64,000 bases of DNA from NCBI RefSeq assembly GCF_001418085.1, contig NZ_LIQH01000038.1, forward strand, positions 186,001 to 250,000, written 5' to 3'. The DNA comes from Lacinutrix algicola (GTDB taxonomy: Bacteria > Bacteroidota > Bacteroidia > Flavobacteriales > Flavobacteriaceae). The notes beneath the pieces were generated by a model, which was not told the origin of the DNA, searched no databases, and worked only from the letters and a program-made list of their open reading frames with translations. This document shows, one piece after another, positions 1-7,975 of this stretch. The position numbers were made by a program, and so were the translations under genes. The number at the start of each line of letters is the position of its first letter. The first letter of the stretch is position 1.

Positions 1-953
1 TTACTACATTGAAAAATGAAATTGTCAGGAAAAGATTGAATTCTTGCACTTTCTCTAACTGTTGGAACTCTATTGAATTTATAATGAAAGTGATGTCTGT
101 GACCTGTATCAATTGTAAAACTTGGTTTCTGACTGTTAAGTCTTGTCCAAGCAATATTTACTTTTCTGGTTTTGTGTAGTTCTTTTGGTAAACTTTTGTA
201 ATTACCGCCATCAGGAACCATTGCAATTATTTCAACAGTTTGTTCTTTGTGATTTGTAATTTCGTGATTGTGAATTCCTTTTGAATCATTTCTAACAAAC
301 TTTTGATAATCAGATTTTGGTTTCATAGGGTATTTAGTTCCGTCAACCAAAGATTGTTCAGGTAAATCGGAAATAGCTTCTTGTGAAACAATATGTTTTT
401 CAAATGTCGGTTTTGGGAAAATAAAATCTGTATTATTTTTTGTTCCAACAAAAAAGGCTCTTCTTCTATTTTGTGGAACACCATAGTCAGAAGCCAATAA
501 AATCTTATATACTACATTATATCCTAGTTGCTCAAAATCTTCAATTATTGTGTCTTTAACTATTCCTCCTCCCATTGAAATTATGTTTGGAACGTTTTCC
601 ATTAAAAATACTTTTGGTTTGTAAAATTCAACAAATGAAACAAAAGATTTATATAGTTGATTCCTCTCGTCATCTATTACTCTTTTACCAGCTATAGAAA
701 ACCCTTGACAAGGAGGACCGCCAATAATAACATCTGCTTTCAGTACTCCTGTTTTTTCACTTATAGTTTTTGGAGTTTCTTTAAATAAGTCAGCAACAAT
801 TCCAACAGGTTTGTCGTGATTGTGATTAAAAGTTGATATTGCGTCTTTCCAATAGTCTATACCAAGTGTAATGTCGTAATCTGCTTTATTAAAACCAGAA
901 GAAAGTCCACCACATCCGCAAAAAAGGTCAATAACTGTATGTTTTTCTTTCAT
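1..953 (-). CDS. C5-cytosine DNA methyltransferase (3' end outside window)
   Basis: This gene encodes a DNA (cytosine-5) methyltransferase, of which about 317 codons are present. The reading frame is open from the ATG at 953 to the window edge. Motif I (DLFCGCGGLSSGF, about residues 9-21) binds S-adenosylmethionine. Motif IV (PPCQGFS, 80-86) holds the catalytic Cys82, and ENVP (119-122) is motif VI. Motifs VIII (about QNRRR) and IX-like (ARIQSFPD) follow, so the target-recognition region is largely present and only the C-terminus is missing. The start codon lies one base after the stop of the HTH gene, so the two are probably co-translated. It belongs to the outermost visible cassette. Whether a partner restriction enzyme exists cannot be seen from this window. 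Confidence 0.9.
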   Translation of the reverse strand, partial: MKEKHTVIDLFCGCGGLSSGFNKADYDITLGIDYWKDAISTFNHNHDKPVGIVADLFKETPKTISEKTGVLKADVIIGGPPCQGFSIAGKRVIDDERNQLYKSFVSFVEFYKPKVFLMENVPNIISMGGGIVKDTIIEDFEQLGYNVVYKILLASDYGVPQNRRRAFFVGTKNNTDFIFPKPTFEKHIVSQEAISDLPEQSLVDGTKYPMKPKSDYQKFVRNDSKGIHNHEITNHKEQTVEIIAMVPDGGNYKSLPKELHKTRKVNIAWTRLNSQKPSFTIDTGHRHHFHYKFNRVPTVRESARIQSFPDNFIFQCS

Positions 954-954
954 T

Positions 955-1293
955 CTAATTTTTAAAATTTATTTTCCCTTGTTTAAGGTTTAGATTTTTT
1001 AAATACTGAATTTTTTTTTCAGCAACTTTTAAGATTTCGTTGGTGTTTTCTTCTCCAATAATTTGATATGCTACTTTATCGCTAAAAAGAATTAGACCTA
1101 AATTTTTTTCCTCAATTCCAAATAAGGTTGCAAGTATTGGTATCATTTCCTTATTAGCACTTCTTTCTCCACGTTCAATCTTTCCTAGAGTAGAAGGGTC
1201 AATGTCAAGTTTTGATGCAACTTTACGTATTGGAAGATTCTGTCCTTCTCTCAATTTTCGTATGTATTCTCCAAATGACTGCTTAGTATTCAT
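955..1293 (-). CDS. XRE-family HTH regulator, likely controller of the methyltransferase
   Basis: This 112-residue protein has an XRE/Cro-type helix-turn-helix in residues about 10-65 (IRKLREGQNLPIRKVASKL, then DPSTLGKIERGER) and a short C-terminal tail. It lies directly upstream of the C5 methyltransferase with a 1-bp gap. That is the layout of controller (C) proteins in restriction-modification loci. A perfect 7-1-7 palindrome (1326-1340) abuts a TAnnTTTG box just upstream, which fits autoregulation. The DNA-binding role is family knowledge; the control of the methyltransferase is inference. Confidence 0.8.
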   Translation of the reverse strand: MNTKQSFGEYIRKLREGQNLPIRKVASKLDIDPSTLGKIERGERSANKEMIPILATLFGIEEKNLGLILFSDKVAYQIIGEENTNEILKVAEKKIQYLKNLNLKQGKINFKN

Positions 1294-1325
1294 TTTGTTG
1301 TCTTTTTTTCTTGATAATATTTTCA

Positions 1326-1340
1326 GGACAATAATTGTCC
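1326..1340. promoter_or_regulatory. Palindromic operator upstream of the HTH gene
   Basis: The sequence GGACAAT-A-ATTGTCC is a perfect 7-bp inverted repeat around one central base, 33 bp upstream of the HTH start codon. It is the expected size and place for a dimeric XRE/C-protein operator. Confidence 0.55.
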
Positions 1341-1347
1341 AAATTTA
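1340..1347 (-). promoter_or_regulatory. Promoter -7 box for HTH/methyltransferase genes
   Basis: On the minus strand this reads TAAATTTG, which matches the Bacteroidota consensus TAnnTTTG. It overlaps the edge of the palindromic operator at 1326-1340. I see no convincing -33 TTG element, so this is a candidate only. Confidence 0.4.
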
Positions 1348-1488
1348 TGATAATATTTTTAATTATAAGAATTTATTTAGGTTATTTTATTTTGAATGAG
1401 CGGTGGAAAAAGGCAAGCTCTTTTTATTTTTTGAGGTACGATAAAAATAAAATGTGCTTGACTGCGCGTTGGCTTTTAGCTTGCAGGT

Positions 1489-1613
1489 AACGTTGTTGTA
1501 TAAGCTTTGTTGTGTTGTTTAAGCAGTGAATTTAGTAAATAAAACACGAACGGCGAAATTCCGGAGGAATTTCCCAAGTGAGCTAAAACCAGCAATAAAG
1601 TTTATACGGTGTT
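1489..1613 (-). repeat. attC-like site closing cassette C9
   Basis: This 125-bp imperfect palindrome runs from AAC to GTT on the plus strand. The outer arms GTATAAGCTTTGTTGC and GCAATAAAGTTTATAC pair apart from G-T wobbles. An apical hairpin of GAAATTCC, a 3-nt loop and GGAATTTC sits near the middle. The flanking minus-strand TACACACAAC is complementary to the start of C9 at about 2505-2514. The C9 gene reads into this site. Confidence 0.85.
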
Positions 1614-2103
1614 GTGTGTAGTTTTTTAATTGTTTTATTATTTTCCTTGCGTTACTTTCAATTATTTTCCATTCCCACAATTCAGGATTTCCAAATTCAG
1701 GATTTGTGTTTTTCCAGTTTTCAGTTCTTTTTTTAGAGTTCACAGAAATTCGGCATTCAATTTCTTTTTCATTATTTAGTAAATTTAGATGCACGAATAT
1801 TATTCCCCAACCATCAATTCGATTTCGGTATGTTTTTCCTTCGCAATATTTTGGGTCGAGTTTTAATTTCGTTATTGAGAACTTGCCTTTACTTTCAGGA
1901 AGATAAATTCCAAATCCAAATTGTTTTTTGTTTTCAGAAATCGAGTGATGGAAATAGTCTTTAAATTCAGAGTAATTGTTTATCCGAACTAATTCTTTTT
2001 CCATTTCAGAGTAAGATTCATAAAGTTCAGTTTTTGAGTCAGAAAGAATGTGTTCAATCAGTTCAAAAAGTTGATTTTCATCTATAATTTCTGTTCTCTG
2101 CAT
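1519..2103 (-). CDS. Unknown cassette protein, C-terminus encoded by attC
   Basis: This 194-residue soluble protein is of unknown function and I recognise no domain. It is rich in charged and aromatic residues. Its start overlaps the stop of the upstream membrane-protein gene by one base (TAATG), so the two genes of cassette C9 are translationally coupled. No stop codon occurs before the recombination site. About the last 35 residues are therefore read from the attC-like repeat, and the stop lies at 1519-1521 inside it. Most other cassette genes stop at the attC border, so the natural C-terminus is unusual here. Confidence 0.7.
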   Translation of the reverse strand: MQRTEIIDENQLFELIEHILSDSKTELYESYSEMEKELVRINNYSEFKDYFHHSISENKKQFGFGIYLPESKGKFSITKLKLDPKYCEGKTYRNRIDGWGIIFVHLNLLNNEKEIECRISVNSKKRTENWKNTNPEFGNPELWEWKIIESNARKIIKQLKNYTQHRINFIAGFSSLGKFLRNFAVRVLFTKFTA

Positions 2104-2495
2104 TAATTATCAGTTTTATGGAATTCCAATAGTTTATCCGTAAAAAGGTTTATTTCTTTTTTTTCTTTTAGCTTAAAATCGGCAAACATAATCACTCCGA
2201 AAATAATAAACACAATCGGCAAAATCCAATTCCCTTTAATCAGCGAAATTATTGAAATCAGAATTCCGAGTACGAGTAAAACTTTCGCTAAAATATTCAT
2301 TGGTGACTTAAAGACAAATTTCAAATCGTAATTTCCTGTGTCATTCACAGTTCCGATTAGTCTGTGATTGTTTGGGAAACGATTTCGCATTAATTCAAAC
2401 TTTTCAGTTCCGACATATCCATTATAGAATCCGTTCACAATTAACTTGTTCAGAATTCTTAAATTTTTGTCACTTTTGGTTATCGTTTGTCTCAT
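2103..2495 (-). CDS. Small two-helix membrane protein of cassette C9
   Basis: This 130-residue protein has a soluble N-terminal half and two adjacent hydrophobic segments at about residues 67-105 separated by a short turn, followed by a lysine-rich tail. The function is not recognised. It is the first gene of cassette C9 and begins about 20 bases after the cassette boundary. Its stop overlaps the next gene's start. A two-gene operon in one cassette suggests a functional pair, perhaps a membrane anchor with a cytoplasmic partner, but this is inference. Confidence 0.65.
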   Translation of the reverse strand: MRQTITKSDKNLRILNKLIVNGFYNGYVGTEKFELMRNRFPNNHRLIGTVNDTGNYDLKFVFKSPMNILAKVLLVLGILISIISLIKGNWILPIVFIIFGVIMFADFKLKEKKEINLFTDKLLEFHKTDN

Positions 2496-2511
2496 TTCTT
2501 AAATTACACAC

Positions 2512-2636
2512 AACGTTGTTGTATAAGCTTTGTTGCGTTGTTTAAGCAGTGAATTTAGTAAATAAAACACGAACGGCGAAATTCCGGAGGAATTTCCCAA
2601 GTGAGCTAAAACCAGCAATAAAGTTTATACGGTGTT
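2512..2636 (-). repeat. attC-like site closing cassette C8
   Basis: This 125-bp imperfect palindrome is nearly identical to the site at 1489-1613, including the GAAATTCC/GGAATTTC apical hairpin. The cassette-specific TTTGCCAAC on its minus-strand 5' side is complementary to the first bases of C8 (near 3457-3465). Confidence 0.85.
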
Positions 2637-2649
2637 GGCAAATCGTTTT

Positions 2650-3447
2650 TTATTTTTCCTTTTCTAACTTTGGAAATAAATCATTATTTTTCCATTCTAA
2701 TTCTCTACTCGTTTTCTTGATTTCTATCCAATTAGTTTCTTCATCTTCATAATTTCCGATTTCCTTTTGATAAACTATTTTTCCTTTTATTCCATCTTTA
2801 TCTTTAGGGAAAATTAATTTTTCTTCTAACCAATAAATTCCAGCATCTGAAACTTGAGATATTTCCAAGACTTTTTTCAACTCAGACTCTGTTTTGAAGA
2901 AGTAAATTCCTCCACCATCGATTCCACAAGCTTCTGATAAATAATTCACAAACAAAATATTCTCTAAATTATCAATTCCTTTATTATCAAAAATGTCAAT
3001 TGAAAATTCATAAGTTTCTAAAATAGAAATATTTTCGGTTAGTTCAGATTTTTCATTCAAATGACGTATGATAATTGAGTAATTATCTTCTATTTTTTTA
3101 TAAGTAAAAAAGTATTTTGAGTTTTTAAATTCCTTTTTTTCTAACGAAATTAATCCACCAAGTAAATAACCAACTTTATTATTGTATTTAACTTTATAAA
3201 AAGGTGATTCAATTCCGTTATAATTTAACTTGTTTTCAGTTTTTTCAAGTATTAGTATTTCTGTTCCAATTTTAAGTAAATCAATCACTTCAGATGTTAA
3301 ATTTGGAAGTTTCCTGAATTTGACATCATTTCCAAATAAATAATAATGTTCTCCGCTTTTAAAGTCAAAATTCGGATTATGATATTTTATTTCTTGACTA
3401 AAAGAAAAGCTTGTTATTAAAAGAAATAATAATGTTAATTTTTTCAT
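2650..3447 (-). CDS. Secreted cassette protein with SH3b-like domain
   Basis: This 265-residue protein has an N-terminal signal peptide (about 17 residues, hydrophobic core followed by SFSQ). Residues about 35-100 read like a bacterial SH3 (SH3b) domain: a VKFRKLP start, a GTEILILE strand and a YKVKYNNKVGYLLGG end. SH3b domains usually bind cell-wall or protein ligands outside the cytoplasm. The remaining 160 residues are not recognised. It is the only gene of cassette C8. Secretion is supported by the signal peptide; the ligand is unknown. Confidence 0.65.
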   Translation of the reverse strand: MKKLTLLFLLITSFSFSQEIKYHNPNFDFKSGEHYYLFGNDVKFRKLPNLTSEVIDLLKIGTEILILEKTENKLNYNGIESPFYKVKYNNKVGYLLGGLISLEKKEFKNSKYFFTYKKIEDNYSIIIRHLNEKSELTENISILETYEFSIDIFDNKGIDNLENILFVNYLSEACGIDGGGIYFFKTESELKKVLEISQVSDAGIYWLEEKLIFPKDKDGIKGKIVYQKEIGNYEDEETNWIEIKKTSRELEWKNNDLFPKLEKEK

Positions 3448-3462
3448 TCTTTAATGTTTGCC

Positions 3463-3587
3463 AACGTTGTTGTGTATGATTAGTTGCGTGTTTCAAGCAG
3501 TGAATTTACTAAATAAAGCACGAACGGCGAAATTCCGAAGGAATTTCCCAAGTGAGCTAAAACCAGCAATTAATTATACACGGTGTT
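3463..3587 (-). repeat. attC-like site closing cassette C7
   Basis: This 125-bp imperfect palindrome has outer arms of the variant type GTGTATGATTAGTTGC and GCAATTAATTATACAC. Pairing is kept although the bases differ from the sites at 1489 and 2512. The cassette-specific TGCGTAGAAC is complementary to the start of C7 (about 4183-4192). Confidence 0.85.
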
Positions 3588-4163
3588 CTACGCAGTTTTT
3601 ATTTCCGTTAATATTTTTCCTTCAGCATTCAGTTCATATTTATTACCTTCCCAATCTATTAATTCAATTCTGTTTTCGACAATTTTAAATTCCGTTTTTC
3701 CGTCTGGATTTACAAAAATATCTCTCGCACTAAAATTCCATTTAGTTTCTCCATTTTTATCAATTCGACTTATTTGAATTTCTCCGTGAACAATAAAATC
3801 CTCGTCAAATTCATAAATTCCGAAACAAGTTGCGATGTCATATTGATTTCTCCAATTAGCAGATAAATCCGTTAAATTCAGAGAGTAAATTTGGTCAGAA
3901 CAGCAAATATAAATTCGGTCATTTTTGATTAGAAATGAATTTTCAGAAATTCCAGTTGCTCCTCCAGCTCCCAATAATAATGCGCTACACTTTTCAATTC
4001 CGTTTTGTGTTATTCTAATTCCGTGTTTTGAGGAAGGTTGATATTCCAATTCAATTCCTAAATCGGCTGGATATTGTTTCTCAAATCTCTGACCAAATTC
4101 CGTTGAATCCAAATCAGATTCATTAGTTATTTCAATTACGGAATTTTTATATTTTACTTTCAT
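3588..4163 (-). CDS. Unknown cassette protein, paralogue of the 5385-5960 product
   Basis: This 191-residue protein has no signal peptide and a beta-rich pattern (repeated short strands with aromatic residues and turns such as KNGETKWNFSARD and IDWEGNKYEL). A small beta-propeller or WD/PQQ-like fold is possible, but I do not recognise a family. It is about 90 percent identical to the product of cassette C5, two cassettes away, and both cassettes are exactly 727 bp. The stop codon TAG at 3588-3590 lies in the cassette-specific border sequence. Confidence 0.65.
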   Translation of the reverse strand: MKVKYKNSVIEITNESDLDSTEFGQRFEKQYPADLGIELEYQPSSKHGIRITQNGIEKCSALLLGAGGATGISENSFLIKNDRIYICCSDQIYSLNLTDLSANWRNQYDIATCFGIYEFDEDFIVHGEIQISRIDKNGETKWNFSARDIFVNPDGKTEFKIVENRIELIDWEGNKYELNAEGKILTEIKTA

Positions 4164-4189
4164 TTTGTTGGTTTGGTCAAATTGCGTAG

Positions 4190-4373
4190 AACGTTTAGTA
4201 TATGAAAAGTAGGGCAGTTAATAAGCACTTACTTTCGGTTTATAACTTAGCTAAATATAAATATTTTGTTTTTAATTTTCGTTTAAAAGCCAAATTTTAT
4301 ATTTAGCGGACTTTGTAAATAAAGACATAACTTTGAAGTTAGCACAAAAGCCCTATTTTTTATATACATTGTT
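4190..4373 (-). repeat. Long-class attC-like site closing cassette C6
   Basis: This 184-bp palindromic site is of the longer class. Its outer arms (GTATATGAAAAGTAGGGC and GCCCTATTTTTTATATAC) pair imperfectly. The cassette-specific GTGTGGTAAC is complementary to the start of C6 (near 5252-5262). Inside it shares a GCGGACTT-GTAAATA stretch with the other long site at 6920-7105. Confidence 0.75.
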
Positions 4374-4385
4374 ACCACACGTTTT

Positions 4386-5243
4386 TTATTTCCATTTAGT
4401 TCTTAACTGACTTCCTTTTTTTATGCTAATACCATCTTCAAAATCATAGACATAAGCTAATCCAAAACTGTTTTTTTCTCCAATAGAATCAATTTTTACT
4501 GAAAAATCCGCAGATTCATCAATAAAATCCATTCCTTTCTGAACATTATCTTTACTACCTTTATTAATTTCTATTTCCCATATTTTTAATTCATTATCTC
4601 TTTTGGAAGTCGTTATAGTTATTCTATTTACTTGACTTATAATTGGTTCAGATAGGAATAAATCTCTCCATTTGAGAGGTAAACTGCTTAAATTTAATTC
4701 TTTTACAACTGTGTCTATTTCTTTAGATACCATTTTTAAATATTGTCCACTATTTTTTGGTTCATATCCTGAATTGTAGTTTTTGGAAAACCTGTGATAA
4801 TCATTTATTTGTTCTTCTCCGATTATTGAAAATTCTTCTGATAATAAATATTTGTAATTACTCCAACTTAATAAATCATATTTGGTTTTAATTTTTAAAG
4901 AATCTGCTCCGTAATTGGTTTCTATATTTTGTATTTCACCATCAAATTCAAAAGGCTCGATTCTAAGTTTAACTTTTTCAGGTATTAATGTCAAATTAGT
5001 ATTATCAATTTCATATTTGCCTATTACTTTTTTATTTCGTCCTCCACCAGTACAACCATAAACATAATCGACAAATTCAAACTTGTTATTACTAAGTAGT
5101 AAAAGATAAAATCCACTATTAAACCCTTTAGAGGAATATTTCAATGTGTCTATTTTCTGAGTAGTTAACTCTTTTGTATCTGATTTTTTATTAGAGCAAC
5201 TAACTACAAAAAGAGATAATATGATTATTAAATATTTGTTCAT
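4386..5243 (-). CDS. Cassette lipoprotein of unknown function
   Basis: This 285-residue protein has a lipoprotein signal: a hydrophobic stretch followed by the lipobox VVSC at about residues 13-16 with lipidated Cys16. It is therefore probably anchored in a membrane, in this phylum often the outer membrane. The mature part has no domain I recognise. It contains a C-rich GCTGGGRNKK turn near residues 63-72. It is the only gene of cassette C6. The start is the ATG immediately before the signal sequence. Confidence 0.65.
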   Translation of the reverse strand: MNKYLIIILSLFVVSCSNKKSDTKELTTQKIDTLKYSSKGFNSGFYLLLLSNNKFEFVDYVYGCTGGGRNKKVIGKYEIDNTNLTLIPEKVKLRIEPFEFDGEIQNIETNYGADSLKIKTKYDLLSWSNYKYLLSEEFSIIGEEQINDYHRFSKNYNSGYEPKNSGQYLKMVSKEIDTVVKELNLSSLPLKWRDLFLSEPIISQVNRITITTSKRDNELKIWEIEINKGSKDNVQKGMDFIDESADFSVKIDSIGEKNSFGLAYVYDFEDGISIKKGSQLRTKWK

Positions 5244-5259
5244 TTTTCAAATGTGTGGT

Positions 5260-5384
5260 AACGTTGTTGTGTATGATTAGTTGCGTTGTTTAAACAGTGA
5301 ATTTACTAAATAAAGCACGAACGGCGAAATTCCGAAGGAATTTCCCAAGTGAGCTAAAACCAGCAATTAATTATACACGGTGTT
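5260..5384 (-). repeat. attC-like site closing cassette C5
   Basis: This 125-bp imperfect palindrome is almost identical to the site at 3463-3587, with the apical hairpin GAAATTCC-GAA-GGAATTTC. The cassette-specific TGCGTAGAAC is complementary to the start of C5 (about 5980-5989). Confidence 0.85.
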
Positions 5385-5960
5385 CTACGCAGTTTTTATT
5401 TCCGATAATATTTTTCCTTCAGCATTCAGTTCATATTTATAACCTTCCCAATCTATCAATTCAATTCTGTTTTCGACAATTTTAAATTCCGTTTTTCCGT
5501 CTGGATTTACAAAAATATCTCTCGCACTAAAATTCCATTTAGTTTCTCCATTTTTATCAATTCGGCTTATTTGAATTTCTCCGTGTACAATAAAGTCATC
5601 GTCAAATTCATAAATTCCGAAACAAGTTGCAACGTCATATTGATTTTTCCAATTAGCTGATAAATCCGTTAAATTCAGAGAATATATTTGGTCAGAACAG
5701 CAAATATAAAGTCGGTCATTTTTAATTAAAAACGAATTTTTAGAAATTCCAGTTGCTCCTCCAGATTCCAATAATAATGCGCTACACTTTTCAATTCCGT
5801 TTTCTGTTATTCGAATTCCGTGTTTTGATGAAGCTTGATATTCCAATTTTTGTCCTAAATCGGCTGGATATTGTATTTTAAATTTCTGACCATATTCCGC
5901 TAAATCCAAATCAGATTCATTTGTTATTTCAATTACGGAATTTTTATATTTTACTATCAT
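5385..5960 (-). CDS. Unknown cassette protein, paralogue of the 3588-4163 product
   Basis: This 191-residue cytoplasmic-looking protein differs from the cassette C7 product at about 20 positions, concentrated in the N-terminal 75 residues. The C-terminal half is nearly invariant. No family is recognised. The cassettes share length, border sequence and attC type, so this looks like duplication or repeated capture of related cassettes followed by divergence. The N-terminal clustering of changes may mark a region under diversifying selection, but that is inference. Confidence 0.65.
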   Translation of the reverse strand: MIVKYKNSVIEITNESDLDLAEYGQKFKIQYPADLGQKLEYQASSKHGIRITENGIEKCSALLLESGGATGISKNSFLIKNDRLYICCSDQIYSLNLTDLSANWKNQYDVATCFGIYEFDDDFIVHGEIQISRIDKNGETKWNFSARDIFVNPDGKTEFKIVENRIELIDWEGYKYELNAEGKILSEIKTA

Positions 5961-5986
5961 TTTCTTGGTTTGGTCAAATTGCGTAG

Positions 5987-6111
5987 AACGTTGATGTATA
6001 AGCTTTGTTGCGTTGTTTAAGCAGTGAATTTACTAAATAAAACACGAACGGCGAAATTCCGAAGGAATTTCCCAAGTGAGCGATTACCAGCAATAAAGTT
6101 TATACGGTGTT
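5987..6111 (-). repeat. attC-like site closing cassette C4
   Basis: This 125-bp imperfect palindrome has arms of the GTATAAGCTTTGTTGC type and apical hairpin GAAATTCC-GAA-GGAATTTC. The cassette-specific TGTAGGTAAC is complementary to the start of C4 (near 6913-6922) and also supplies the stop codon of the C4 gene. Confidence 0.85.
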
Positions 6112-6904
6112 ACCTACAGTTTTTTAATTTATTTATTATACTCTTTGTTCTATCTCTTCCAATTATACATCCTCCACAAGTTTTAGTCAGAGGTGAATAT
6201 TTTTTAATCTCTTCTATTCTTTTTTCAATCTCATTAATTTTTATTGAGTTAAAATCTGATATATTACAGTAGAAATATTCAATTGCCATAATTCTTGTTG
6301 CAGGGTTTTTACTATACATCAAAAATTCACAATTTGAAGGATTTATTATTTTGTCAAAAGCTTCTCTATTTGTCAATAATGAGCTTCCATATCCACAGTA
6401 ATTTCCATATATAACTCCTGTAAATGGATTCATTGCAATTTCAAGTTCTTTAGTAGATTTTAAATCTTGAAATATAATTGGTTCAGATGCTCTTTTCTTT
6501 CCAAATGTTAACGGTGTTATTTTAAATTCATCACTTATTTCGAATAAATGAGATAATTTTTCTTTATATAAATTCTTTACTTTTTTTGATTTATTCGGAA
6601 TACCAGCTGTTAATTCGTATGCTATAACTTGATTTTTATAGTATAATATTTTGTACCAAAAGGACATATATCCTTTTCCATTACTGGCTTCTTTTAATTC
6701 GTAATTAAAACCCAAGTTATCTCGGTTTTCATTAGTTACATCCAAGACTTCTAATAATTTGTCAGTTGAAATGTTATGAGCTCTAGTTACTTGAGAAATG
6801 AATAAAGTATCCATCATTATCCATTCCTTAACTAATTCAGTTTTTTGTGAAAAAGAATAGTTAAAAACTAAAATGAAAGTTAATAATGATAGTGTTTTCT
6901 TCAT
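6110..6904 (-). CDS. Secreted cassette protein of unknown function
   Basis: This 264-residue protein has a clear N-terminal signal peptide (about 19 residues ending YSFSQ), so it is exported. It contains a cluster of cysteines near the C-terminus (KTCGGCIIGRDR, and a terminal CR) and a GVIYGNYCGYGSS loop, suggesting disulfides in the periplasm or outside. No family is recognised. The stop codon TAA at 6110-6112 lies in the cassette border. It is the single gene of cassette C4. Confidence 0.6.
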   Translation of the reverse strand: MKKTLSLLTFILVFNYSFSQKTELVKEWIMMDTLFISQVTRAHNISTDKLLEVLDVTNENRDNLGFNYELKEASNGKGYMSFWYKILYYKNQVIAYELTAGIPNKSKKVKNLYKEKLSHLFEISDEFKITPLTFGKKRASEPIIFQDLKSTKELEIAMNPFTGVIYGNYCGYGSSLLTNREAFDKIINPSNCEFLMYSKNPATRIMAIEYFYCNISDFNSIKINEIEKRIEEIKKYSPLTKTCGGCIIGRDRTKSIINKLKNCR

Positions 6905-6919
6905 TTTTTAATTGTAGGT

Positions 6920-7105
6920 AACGTTTAGCTATGGTTAGTGCGGGAATAGAAAGTCAGGGACTTTCAATTTAGCACTTAGCCAAAGCATTTTGTTTGTTTT
7001 TATTTTTTCTGTCAAAAGACAAATCAAAATGATTTGGCGGACTTAGTAAATATACACTAACTTTTGGATTAAACACTAAAACCCGTATTAATTATAGGTG
7101 TTGTT
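6920..7105 (-). repeat. Long-class attC-like site closing cassette C3
   Basis: This 186-bp site has outer arms CTATGGTTAGTGCGGG and CCCGTATTAATTATAG. An internal GAAAGTC-AGG-GACTTTC hairpin resembles that of the short class. The cassette-specific CGCTAAC (7 bases, the shortest match in the array) is complementary to the start of C3 near 7835-7841. Confidence 0.75.
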
Positions 7106-7811
7106 AGCGACAGGTTTTTATTTTCCATTTTTTATGGAAGTGAATAGGGAAATATGTTACGGATTCTACAGGTTTACCATTTTTTGTAGCATATTCAAAT
7201 GTAGGTATTAGTTTTACTATTCTTTTTATTTCCTTAATGACGTTTTCATCTTTACAAAATTCAATTTTCTGGTTATAAGCCTTTCCCTCTTTAGAAATAT
7301 ATAGGGTTACTGTTGGAGTAGGGTAGTCCTTTTTTGATTTGTGCTTTTTCAGGATTTCATTGTCTAGTTGACAATAAATAAATTTCATTAATTCTCTATG
7401 ACCATTTGGATAATTAGAATTTCTTTCTCCTTTTCCCAATTTGTCTAATTTTTCGGCTTTTAATCTTGTTTTTTCAAAAATATTGTCCCCAAATTTTTCC
7501 ATAATTATTGGAATTGAAATATTGTTATAGTAATCAATAAAGCTAGGTTCATTATTCTTTAAACAAGATTGAAAAAGAAGAACTATAATTCCAAAATCTT
7601 TTTCTAATATTTTTTGGAATGTTTTAGAATAACCTTTTCCTTGTCTAAAGAGGTAAGCTCTATAAATTCCTTTTTTCAAATCTTCATTAGCCTTTTTTTT
7701 TGCCTGTGCAAAATTTAGAGAATCTGAATAAAATTTAAACTTTTTGTCAGAGATTTGACTTTGTAAACTAACAGTAAAAAACAAAAAAAGTATCAGTATG
7801 CAGTATTTCAT
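7104..7811 (-). CDS. Secreted cassette protein with TonB-C-like end
   Basis: This 235-residue protein has an N-terminal signal peptide (about 18 residues ending SLQS). Residues about 170-230 (PTVTLYISKEGKAYNQKIEF, then PTFEYATKNGKPV and a final beta strand) resemble the C-terminal fold of TonB-like proteins, which in this phylum also occurs in many exported proteins not linked to energy transduction. The central part is helical and unrecognised. It is the single gene of cassette C3 with its stop in the border. The TonB-like assignment is a pattern match by eye. Confidence 0.5.
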   Translation of the reverse strand: MKYCILILFLFFTVSLQSQISDKKFKFYSDSLNFAQAKKKANEDLKKGIYRAYLFRQGKGYSKTFQKILEKDFGIIVLLFQSCLKNNEPSFIDYYNNISIPIIMEKFGDNIFEKTRLKAEKLDKLGKGERNSNYPNGHRELMKFIYCQLDNEILKKHKSKKDYPTPTVTLYISKEGKAYNQKIEFCKDENVIKEIKRIVKLIPTFEYATKNGKPVESVTYFPIHFHKKWKIKTCR

Positions 7812-7838
7812 TGCTGGATTTATTTTTTACTTGGCGCT

Positions 7839-7962
7839 AACGTTGTTGTGTATGATTAGTTGCGTGTTTTAAGCACTAAAGTTAGTAAATAAATCACAGA
7901 TAGAAAGTCCGCGAGGACTTTCGTAAATTGGCTAAAACCAGCAATTAATTATACACGGTGTT
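7839..7962 (-). repeat. attC-like site closing cassette C2
   Basis: This 124-bp imperfect palindrome has arms GTGTATGATTAGTTGC/GCAATTAATTATACAC. The apical hairpin is GAAAGTCC-GCGA-GGACTTTC, a compensated change from the GAAATTCC/GGAATTTC form. The cassette-specific TGGCTATAAC is complementary to the start of C2 near 8755-8764. Confidence 0.85.
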
Positions 7963-7975
7963 ATAGCCAGTTTTT

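Noticed and set aside
2549-6272. Repeated plus-strand ORFs with a shared peptide (ARTAKFRRNFPSE)
   Set aside because: They arise from translating the attC-like repeats on the antisense strand of cassette genes. The similarity is that of the repeat, not of a protein family.
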